Shown here: positions 7,951 to 14,172 of the stretch, piece by piece
Numbering within the stretch: position 1 is the first letter of the stretch
Layout: each line of letters opens with the position of its first letter
DNA from: Deltaproteobacteria bacterium
GTDB lineage: Bacteria; Desulfobacterota; DSM-4660; Desulfatiglandales; Desulfatiglandaceae
Reading direction: 5' to 3'
NCBI GenBank assembly: GCA_003646995.1
Contig: QMLZ01000046.1
Coordinates: 1 to 15,774 of the forward strand
Length of the DNA stretch: 15,774 nt
Translations under genes and position numbers: made by a program
The notes under the pieces: generated by a model
Databases searched by the model: none
What the model was told of the DNA's origin: nothing
What the model saw: only the letters and a program-made list of their open reading frames with translations

Positions 7951-8631
7951 TCAGATTTTCTTGAGCTCCTCTAAGTTGATTTCGAGAGGCTCCACTTCTT
8001 TTTCCCGCCCGAGTTCTTTCAGCTTTTCCTTGAGGCGGTCCAGCTCCTTTTCTAATTTTGGTAGAATTTCTTTCTTAAACTTTTCCCTGGCAGCTTTTCC
8101 CTCCTTTTTCATGTTTTCCAGCAGTTTTTGAAATTCCTCTTGAAGCCGCTTGACTTCTTCACTTTCAGGCAGTTTCTTGAGTGAGTCTAACAATTCTTGG
8201 TACTGGGCTTCCAGTTGCCCTAAGCCTTTATGCATCTCTGCCATCAATTCATTTATCATGTCGTCAATTTTTGAAGATCCTACCACAGTGGCCCCATCAT
8301 CAAGAGGTTTTCCAGGGGCTCCTTGCTGGACAACCTCGACAGCCTTCTTCCCTTCTCTGTCTGGATCATCGATAAGATAAAAGCGAGACCTATCAGTAAG
8401 CCTGTCCCGAAATCGCTCCGGTACCACCACATCCACCAGGAAATCTCCATAGGAGGTGTACTTAACCTGGGCCACCTCGCCAATCTTCTGGCCTTGTGAA
8501 ATCACTCTGTCCCTGGTGACCAAGCCCTGAGCATCCTTGAACTTGATGTGGATTCTAGTGTCCTCGCCCTGACATGCTGTTGAAAGAAGAGTAAATACAA
8601 AAAACAGGAGAGCGAATCTTTTAGCAACCAT
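7951..8631 (-). CDS. Exported MCE/MlaD-domain protein with C-terminal coiled coil, possible lipoprotein
   Basis: MCE-domain proteins bind or channel lipids between membranes, usually with an MlaE permease and MlaF ATPase. This 226-residue form has an N-terminal export segment with Cys20 after LLSTA. Leu is at -4 rather than -3, so lipidation is plausible but the lipobox is not canonical. One MCE domain follows (about 26-92), with the typical pattern around FKDAQGLVTRDRVISQGQKIG and a hydrophobic DFLVDVVVP strand. From about 125 to the end the protein is a long charged coiled coil rich in Glu, Lys and Leu. The start at 8631 is chosen because GGAG lies 9 bases upstream and the ATG begins the export signal; the longer frame to 8793 merely overlaps the HDIG gene. 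It overlaps the HDIG gene by 11 bases. No permease or ATPase gene is near. Confidence 0.8.
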   Translation of the reverse strand: MVAKRFALLFFVFTLLSTACQGEDTRIHIKFKDAQGLVTRDRVISQGQKIGEVAQVKYTSYGDFLVDVVVPERFRDRLTDRSRFYLIDDPDREGKKAVEVVQQGAPGKPLDDGATVVGSSKIDDMINELMAEMHKGLGQLEAQYQELLDSLKKLPESEEVKRLQEEFQKLLENMKKEGKAAREKFKKEILPKLEKELDRLKEKLKELGREKEVEPLEINLEELKKI

Positions 8632-9265
8632 TGTCCAGATCTCCATTTTGAATTTCAAAGGGTAATCTCTTCCTGCCCGCAAGGTGAGAAATGTCCCCGG
8701 CTCTGAAAGGCAAAGGACGGAAAAGCTTTTTCTCCACCTCTTTGCAAAGGTTGAAATTTTTAAGTATTTCTGCTCTGAGTCTCGGATTTCCATAGGCGTA
8801 ACGCCTAAGGATGTAACTTAAACGTTGTTCGAGGGTGACTATGCTATCATGATTAACTCTTTTGTCAGAGTAATAAACTATTTCTTTTTCAAGTATGTTT
8901 CCTTCAGGCTCGAACCCCTTCAGGCGTACGTGTTCTGCCACTAGAGGTACTAGTTCCGTAAAGCCTTCCCTGCGGCAGATCTCCATTCCTATTTTTACGT
9001 GGTCTCCACCATTGTTCAAGGCCTGAGTCTTTCCTATATCATGAAGTAAGGCGCCTGATACAACCAACGGTATATCTATCCTAATATGATTGTGAGCTAG
9101 CTCAGTTGCAAGGAGATATGCGATGCGAGCTACCACGAAGCAATGGGCCCTGATGTTCTTTAACATGTGATATTTGTCCATTATCTCTATGCACTTGTTC
9201 GCTGAGGGTACCATGGTTTGCTTAAAAGCGCTCCCTTTTTTGGATTTTTTAATTGAAACTATCAA
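8621..9265 (-). CDS. HDIG-domain metal-dependent phosphohydrolase
   Basis: HD-domain enzymes hydrolyse phosphoesters, often nucleotides, at a di-metal site. The 214-residue protein has the expected ligand series: His41 in NIRAHCFVV, His75-Asp76 in LLHDIGKT (the literal HDIG motif), His89, His112 in VAEHV and Asp134 in YYSDKRV. It is a single-domain, soluble, cytoplasmic protein and the substrate is unknown. A TTG start at 9265 is taken because AAAGGA (complement of 9276-9281) lies 10 bases upstream. An ATG at 9214 would give 197 residues but has only GGGAG 16 bases away. The gene heads a minus-strand unit with the MCE and coiled-coil genes, overlapping the MCE start by 11 bases. It is divergent from the geranylgeranyl-reductase-like gene. 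Confidence 0.82.
   Translation of the reverse strand: MIVSIKKSKKGSAFKQTMVPSANKCIEIMDKYHMLKNIRAHCFVVARIAYLLATELAHNHIRIDIPLVVSGALLHDIGKTQALNNGGDHVKIGMEICRREGFTELVPLVAEHVRLKGFEPEGNILEKEIVYYSDKRVNHDSIVTLEQRLSYILRRYAYGNPRLRAEILKNFNLCKEVEKKLFRPLPFRAGDISHLAGRKRLPFEIQNGDLDNGC
8641..8644 (-). promoter_or_regulatory. Ribosome binding site that fixes the MCE protein start
   Basis: GGAG on the minus strand lies 9 bases before the ATG at 8631, inside the end of the upstream HDIG gene. It supports the short form that begins directly with the export signal. Confidence 0.65.
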
Positions 9266-9406
9266 CTACACCCGGTCCTTTCAAGGGAATTATCCAAACC
9301 ATAAAGGAATTTTCCGTGCCTTGCATTATGAAATGGTGTATAAATCCTTCACCTTAGAGGAAATGAGCAATAGGGAATCTTAAAGCCAGATAGTTGCTGT
9401 GTTTGG
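9266..9406. promoter_or_regulatory. Divergent intergenic region upstream of the HDIG and flavoprotein genes
   Basis: This 141-base gap must contain promoters for both directions. A -10-like TATAAA (9339-9344) points toward the flavoprotein gene, but no convincing -35 pairs with it. No operator or riboswitch is recognisable. The flavoprotein ATG at 9407 has no good Shine-Dalgarno before it. Confidence 0.25.
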
Positions 9407-10600
9407 ATGGCAAATCAATGGGACATAGTAGTTGTCGGCGCAGGTCCAGCAGGAACCTCTTCGGCAGCAAGTCTTGCCAAAGCTGGATTCAGGGTTCTCA
9501 TAGTTGATAAGTATCCTCTGCCTAAAACAAAGCCGTGCGCGGGTGGGTTGGTAATCCGGGGATTGCGTCGTCTACCCAGGGAGATTGTGGTGCCGGTGCA
9601 AAGGTATTGCCGTGAGACCCGGGTATTCGTCTCCGGCCAAGATCTCTGCTTTATTACTAAAAAATCAAATCCGATCATCGCCATGACAATGCGGGAGGAT
9701 TTTGACCGAGCCCTGGCTGACTTTGCCGTATCTTCAGGGGCAAAACTGCTTGCCCCTTGTGAGGTAAAGGGGATTGAGACGGATGATACAGGAAGTGTCA
9801 AGGTGATCACCAACGAAGGGGAATTTAATTCTAATTATCTCGTGGCCGCTGACGGGGCTGTAAGTACAGTAGCCCGCAAAATAGGCCTCAGTCAATCCGC
9901 ATACCTGGTTCCCGCGGTGGAATGCGAGATACGCGTGGACTGGGAAACCTTTGCTCGTTTTGAGGGAGCGGCTAGGTTTGACATGGGTTTCATATCCGGG
10001 GGCTATGGCTGGGTGTTTCCAAAGAAGGAGCATCTTTCAGTGGGGATTGGCCGTATGCGAAAGGGGAAAGCAGGCCTTGCCCAGTCTCTCAGGCGCTATA
10101 TAGAGTTCTTGGGCCTTGAAAAGGGCATTGTTTTAGAAAAGAAGGCCTCTGTAATAAGTTTTTACATTCAAGGGAGACCGTTTGCCAAAGGGAGGGTCCT
10201 GCTGGTGGGGGATGCAGCCGGACTAGCAGATCCGTTGACTGCTGAAGGCATTTCCAGTGCCATTCTAAGCGGCCAATTAGCAGCAAAGGCCATCAAGAGT
10301 TGTGATGGATCTGCTAGGGCATTGACCAAGCGATATGTAAGTTTGCTTGAAAGACATATCTTGAAGGACGTGCGGCTGGCAAGAAGGGTGGGAAGGTGGG
10401 TTTATGACTATCCTGCTCTAATGAAAGCGTTATTTCTGGTCTATGGTGAGCGTCTATGTGAGGGGATGATGGAGGTGATGTCGGGTAACAAATCCTACTT
10501 GGGTGTCTTGGCCAATCCATTTACTTACTTGCGACCCTTTCGCTTAGGAGGAAAGGCCACTAGGAGAACGAAGATTGACAAAGGAAGGGGATTCAGATAA
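9407..10600 (+). CDS. Geranylgeranyl reductase family FAD-dependent oxidoreductase
   Basis: Family members reduce isoprenoid double bonds (chlorophyll or archaeal-lipid side chains, menaquinone tails) with FAD. The 397-residue protein starts with the Rossmann dinucleotide motif VVVGAGPAGTSSA (GAGPAG at 11-16) and an acidic strand end IVDKYP. The subfamily motif KPCAGG (Cys44) follows, then AADGAVSTVARK, and the second FAD motif LLVGDAAGLADPLTAEGI (Gly268-Asp269). There is no signal peptide or membrane helix, so it is probably a peripheral cytoplasmic enzyme. The substrate is not predictable: menaquinone tail, polyprenyl carrier or a lipid are all possible. It sits 42 bases upstream of the glycosyltransferase cluster on the same strand and may be co-transcribed with it. 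The ATG has no clear ribosome site, but the Rossmann motif begins at once, which supports it. Confidence 0.85.
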   Translation: MANQWDIVVVGAGPAGTSSAASLAKAGFRVLIVDKYPLPKTKPCAGGLVIRGLRRLPREIVVPVQRYCRETRVFVSGQDLCFITKKSNPIIAMTMREDFDRALADFAVSSGAKLLAPCEVKGIETDDTGSVKVITNEGEFNSNYLVAADGAVSTVARKIGLSQSAYLVPAVECEIRVDWETFARFEGAARFDMGFISGGYGWVFPKKEHLSVGIGRMRKGKAGLAQSLRRYIEFLGLEKGIVLEKKASVISFYIQGRPFAKGRVLLVGDAAGLADPLTAEGISSAILSGQLAAKAIKSCDGSARALTKRYVSLLERHILKDVRLARRVGRWVYDYPALMKALFLVYGERLCEGMMEVMSGNKSYLGVLANPFTYLRPFRLGGKATRRTKIDKGRGFR

Positions 10601-10642
10601 GTTCTTTGCCTGCAGTGAAGCCACAACAGAGCCACGGCGGAG

Positions 10643-12016
10643 GTGAGGAAAATTTCTGATTTCTCTCAGCATAGCGGGCGCATAACTACTTTTCATATAC
10701 TGCGTCAAGATCGTAAGCACCTCTTGAGCCAGCTCCGACTCCATTCAAAATGGAAGAAGACAGTCTTGGTAATTCCACTGCTGGCCAGCGAGTATAGTGA
10801 TCCAGCCAACCGACCTGTCTTCGTAAACATATTGCGGCAGCTAAAGGACGTGACATATCTTGCCACTATTATCTTTGGTCTTGACAAGGCCTCAGAGCGA
10901 GAAGCCTTTGAGCTGAGAGATCTTATTAAAGGAGCTGGGATAAGAAATTACCTGATTCAATGGAATGACGGGCCTGGTTTCTCTTCCATATATGACCAAT
11001 TGGCAAACGCTGGCTTTAATATCACCGAACCAGGCAAGGGCAAGAATATGTTCTTGAGCTTTGGAATAGCGATTGCTCTCGGCGCCCAAGCAATAGGGCT
11101 AATAGACGCTGACATTCGCACCTTTAAACGGGTACAACTACACAGGCTCTTGTTTCCCGTTGTCGTTCTTAATTACGATTTTTCAAAGGCGTATTATGCA
11201 CGGATCGCTAACAGGGAGTTATACGGCCGAGTAAAACGACTACTACTGGATCCTCTACTTTTGGCCCTGAAGAGAAAGTTTACAGAAGGCAAAGAGGAGA
11301 AAGTACTCAGGCTGATCGAATTTCTCTTGAGCTTTAAGTACCAGCTGTCAGGAGAGGTGGCGTTCAGAACCGACCTGCTCAAAAAGATGCGCTTTGCCAC
11401 CAATTGGGGTGTTGAGATTTTCACCTTGATTGAGGTTTACCGCAAGGCCTCTTCTGCTGCAGAGGTCATGTTTACAGAGGAGCCCTTTGACCACAAGCAT
11501 CAGGAAGTCTCTCCCGAGGATCAGCGCAGAGGACTTAACAGGATGGCAGTGGATATTGTTACCACGCTTATGAATGCCTTGATCATTGAGGAGGGCCTGG
11601 AAATATCCGATACTTTTTTCAGAGACTTAGCCATCACATACCAGGCAATAGCCGAGGACCAGATCAGGAAATACTCAGATGACGCAGACTTTAGCAATCT
11701 CTCGTATAACAGGGACCAGGAAGAATTTCTTGTAAGGGAGGTATTTCGGAACTGTATCTTGCAGGCCGGAGAAATCCTTACCTCTCCTTACCGCCTCACA
11801 GAACGGTTCTTGAGATTCGTAAATTCGTATCCTGAGTTCAAACCTTTTTTGGAAAAGGGCCTTGCCGAGGTAATACTGGCTGTTGAAAAGAAGACTCAAC
11901 AGAAGATCTTCGAGACACCGCAAACGGTTTCATGGGAAAGGGTAAACAATAAGCTACCGCGAATATTTTACGATATCATAGAGGTGGTCGAACAAGAAAA
12001 GCGTAGATTCGCCTGA
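10643..12016 (+). CDS. GT81-like glycosyltransferase, probable glucosyl-3-phosphoglycerate synthase
   Basis: GpgS-type enzymes join a sugar from a nucleotide sugar to 3-phosphoglycerate, giving the phosphorylated precursor of glucosylglycerate. The 457-residue protein has a GT-A core. It shows an N-terminal VLVIPLLASEYSD strand, EPGKGKNM (GKG at 131-133, a GT81 hallmark), the DAD metal site LIDADIRTF (Asp155, Asp157), NWGVEIFTLIEVYR, and the distal metal/His motif FDHKHQ (His284, His286). About 150 helical residues follow. The GTG start at 10643 is the only normal start between an in-frame stop at 10616 and the core; its GGAG abuts the codon with no spacer. The phosphatase gene begins 1 base after the stop, which strongly supports a synthase/phosphatase pair. 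UDP-glucose versus GDP-mannose as donor cannot be decided by eye. Confidence 0.75.
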   Translation: MRKISDFSQHSGRITTFHILRQDRKHLLSQLRLHSKWKKTVLVIPLLASEYSDPANRPVFVNILRQLKDVTYLATIIFGLDKASEREAFELRDLIKGAGIRNYLIQWNDGPGFSSIYDQLANAGFNITEPGKGKNMFLSFGIAIALGAQAIGLIDADIRTFKRVQLHRLLFPVVVLNYDFSKAYYARIANRELYGRVKRLLLDPLLLALKRKFTEGKEEKVLRLIEFLLSFKYQLSGEVAFRTDLLKKMRFATNWGVEIFTLIEVYRKASSAAEVMFTEEPFDHKHQEVSPEDQRRGLNRMAVDIVTTLMNALIIEEGLEISDTFFRDLAITYQAIAEDQIRKYSDDADFSNLSYNRDQEEFLVREVFRNCILQAGEILTSPYRLTERFLRFVNSYPEFKPFLEKGLAEVILAVEKKTQQKIFETPQTVSWERVNNKLPRIFYDIIEVVEQEKRRFA

Positions 12017-12017
12017 T

Positions 12018-12902
12018 GTGTACAAGAGGGTTATGCCCGTGACACAAATGGACTCACATGGTGGGGAGGTGATCTCCCCTTTTTTAGTAATCTTTACGGA
12101 CCTGGACGGCACGTTACTGGATGAAAACACCTACTCATGGGAGGATGCAAAACCTGCCCTTACAAGGTGTAAGACTCTAGGTATTCCCATAGTGATCGTA
12201 ACCAGTAAAACTAGGGCAGAGCTGGAGGAGCTAAGGAAAGAATTGCTCCTTTTTGACCCATTTATAACGGAAAACGGTGGAGCAATATTTTTTCCAAAGG
12301 AAAAATTTTCCTCTCCACCCCCCGGGACTGATTCAGTGGACAATCTATGGCGGTTGTCATTGGGCGTCCCTTACGAGACCTTGAAGAGGGCGCTAAGGGA
12401 AATTGAAAACGAGGTACAGGTCAGGCTAAAGGGTTTTTCTGATATGGACATACTGGAAATCGCGGCCTGTAGCGGCCTTGACAAGGCTCGAGCATCCTTG
12501 GCAGCACGACGGGAGTATGATGAGCCGTTTTTGGTCGATCCTATTGATAATGACCGCAGGGAGGTCCTTTTTCAGGCAGCGCTGAAAAGGGGCCTGAAGA
12601 TATCAAAAGGTGGGAGATTCTATCACTTGCACGGCAGGTCAGATAAAGGCATCGCAACCTCGCATCTCATAGCATGGTACAAAGAAGTGGTGGGCGAGGT
12701 TTACTGTGTTGGGGTTGGGGATAGCCCCAATGATCTTCCGTTTCTGAAAATTATGGACCGGGCAATTTTTGTGGGAGATCCCGCCTTACTGAAAGATTCT
12801 AGAGAACAAATGAAAAATCTGGTAGTTACACAGATGAAAGGGCCGAAAGGCTGGAACCAGGGAGTCATGGATCTTATAAAAAGCCAGGGAGGAACAAATT
12901 AA
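12018..12902 (+). CDS. HAD-IIB phosphatase of the mannosyl-3-phosphoglycerate phosphatase (MpgP) type
   Basis: This cytoplasmic enzyme family removes the phosphate from mannosyl- or glucosyl-3-phosphoglycerate to give the free glycosylglycerate. HAD motif I is FTDLDGTLLDE with nucleophile Asp28 and Asp30. Motif II is VIVTSKT (Thr62/Ser63), motif III lies around the SDKG lysine, and motif IV is GVGDSPNDLPF (Asp235, Asp239). FDPFITENGGAIF after motif II is typical of the MpgP/YedP group. The GTG at 12018 lies 1 base after the synthase stop. An ATG at 12033 or GTG at 12069 could also be used and would bring the start closer to motif I, as in most relatives. The stop overlaps the next ATG by 1 base. 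The order synthase-phosphatase-glycosyltransferase points to glycosylglycerate synthesis; the true sugar is unresolved. Confidence 0.83.
   Translation: MYKRVMPVTQMDSHGGEVISPFLVIFTDLDGTLLDENTYSWEDAKPALTRCKTLGIPIVIVTSKTRAELEELRKELLLFDPFITENGGAIFFPKEKFSSPPPGTDSVDNLWRLSLGVPYETLKRALREIENEVQVRLKGFSDMDILEIAACSGLDKARASLAARREYDEPFLVDPIDNDRREVLFQAALKRGLKISKGGRFYHLHGRSDKGIATSHLIAWYKEVVGEVYCVGVGDSPNDLPFLKIMDRAIFVGDPALLKDSREQMKNLVVTQMKGPKGWNQGVMDLIKSQGGTN
12886..12893 (+). promoter_or_regulatory. Strong ribosome binding site of the second glycosyltransferase
   Basis: AGGGAGGA lies 8 bases before the ATG at 12902 and inside the end of the phosphatase gene. With the TAATG stop/start overlap it predicts efficient, coupled translation, unlike the poorly served GTG starts of the two preceding genes. 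Confidence 0.75.
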
Positions 12903-14128
12903 TGCCCAGTGAGTTTCAACCCGAAATAAATCCCGATGGCGTGAAAAAGGCAGAGATGGTTGTATGTATACCTTCTTACAATGAGGTTGACTCCATAGCA
13001 TTTCCCATCACTCAGGCTGACGAGGGTCTGCAAAGGTATTTTGCCCAGAAAAAGTCGGTCATAATTAATTGCGATAACAATTCATCTGATGGTACTAGAG
13101 AGGTCTTTCTCAGTACACCCACTAAGACTCCCAAGATTTATCTCTCCACCCCACCAGGGGTAAAAGGCAAGGGCAATAACTTTCGCAATCTCTTTAAAAA
13201 GGTTTTGGACCTCCAGGCCAAGGCAGTGGTTGTGGTAGATGCTGATCTTAAGAGCATCACCCCCGAGTGGATCAAGCACCTGGGAGAGCCCCTTTTCAAC
13301 GGCTTTTCATACGTAGCGCCCCTTTACATACGGCATAAATACGACGGAACTATTACAAACGGAATCGCATATCCCATGACAAGGGCATTGTATGGAAGAA
13401 GGGTTCGGCAGCCCATAGGAGGAGACTTTGGGTTTTCTGCGAAACTGGCGACGGTTTATCTGGAAAGCGACACATGGGACGATGCTGTTGCCCATTTCGG
13501 TATTGACATTTGGATGACCACATTGGCTATTGCCAACAAGGCAAGGATATGCCAGTCCTTCATGGGTAGGCCCAAAATTCACCGTACAAAGGATCCCGGC
13601 GCTCATTTGGGGCCTATGTTCCGGCAGGTGGTAGGTACTATTTTCACTCTCATGATCCATTTCAGTGGCCTGTGGAAAAAGATCAAGTACAGTAGGCCTA
13701 CCGCTATTTATGGTTTCGGATTGGGTGAAACAGAGATGCCCCCTAAGGTGGAAGTTGATACGCAAAATCTCCTGAGGAAATTCCATGGGGGTTTTGACGA
13801 TTATCAAGATTTATGGCAAGCGGTTTTGAGTTCTGACGTGTTTAATAAGCTGGTAGAAATCCGCAGCCTAAAGGAAAATGAGTTTAATTTTCCCACTGAC
13901 CTTTGGGCTCGACTCCTTTTTGATGTTGCGGTTTCATACCGAGACCAAGTGGCTGACAGAAATCTGATGATGGATTCCCTCATCCCTCTATATTTTGGCA
14001 AGACCCTTTCCTTTGTGAGAAAGACAAAGAGAATGTCCATCAAGCAGGCAGAGGAAACCATTGAAGAGGATTGTATGACGTTTGAAATGACGAAGCCTTA
14101 CCTGCTCAGAAAGTGGAACAAGGCTTAA
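12902..14128 (+). CDS. Second glycosyltransferase, GT2/GT81-like, acceptor unknown
   Basis: The 408-residue cytoplasmic protein has a GT-A fold opening with VVCIPSYNEVDS and a DNNSSDGT strand. It carries VKGKGNNF (GKG at 89-91), the same phosphate-loop signature seen in the first glycosyltransferase and in known GpgS proteins. A DAD metal site follows (VVDADLK, Asp113 and Asp115), then the acceptor-side region RQPIGGDFGFSAKL, DIWMTT, and His227 in PKIHRTKDPG, placed like the distal metal histidine of GT81. The last roughly 130 residues are mainly helical. It overlaps the phosphatase gene by 1 base. It could add a second sugar to glucosyl-3-phosphoglycerate, use another phosphorylated acceptor, or be a GpgS-like enzyme itself. 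Fold and motif calls are solid; substrate assignment is inference. Confidence 0.75.
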   Translation: MPSEFQPEINPDGVKKAEMVVCIPSYNEVDSIAFPITQADEGLQRYFAQKKSVIINCDNNSSDGTREVFLSTPTKTPKIYLSTPPGVKGKGNNFRNLFKKVLDLQAKAVVVVDADLKSITPEWIKHLGEPLFNGFSYVAPLYIRHKYDGTITNGIAYPMTRALYGRRVRQPIGGDFGFSAKLATVYLESDTWDDAVAHFGIDIWMTTLAIANKARICQSFMGRPKIHRTKDPGAHLGPMFRQVVGTIFTLMIHFSGLWKKIKYSRPTAIYGFGLGETEMPPKVEVDTQNLLRKFHGGFDDYQDLWQAVLSSDVFNKLVEIRSLKENEFNFPTDLWARLLFDVAVSYRDQVADRNLMMDSLIPLYFGKTLSFVRKTKRMSIKQAEETIEEDCMTFEMTKPYLLRKWNKA

Positions 14129-14172
14129 TCGCCAAAAAAGAAGGGAGGGAAAGGCGGCCAGCCCGGGTAGGT
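14129..14172. other. Short convergent gap between second glycosyltransferase and glycerate kinase
   Basis: These 44 purine- and GC-rich bases separate two converging genes. No hairpin followed by a T-run is visible on either strand, so termination must be Rho-dependent or lie within the facing genes. Confidence 0.4.

Noticed and set aside
8632..8793. 54-residue N-terminal extension of the MCE protein
   Set aside because: It lies inside the HDIG gene in another frame, would bury the export signal, and lacks the ribosome site that precedes the ATG at 8631.
9174..9383. 69-residue plus-strand frame between the HDIG and flavoprotein genes
   Set aside because: Its first half is antisense to the HDIG gene, there is no ribosome site, and the translation shows no recognisable features.
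13307..13807. Minus-strand open frame of 166 residues within the second glycosyltransferase
   Set aside because: It is antisense to a gene with GKG, DAD and distal His motifs, and has no coherent protein features of its own.
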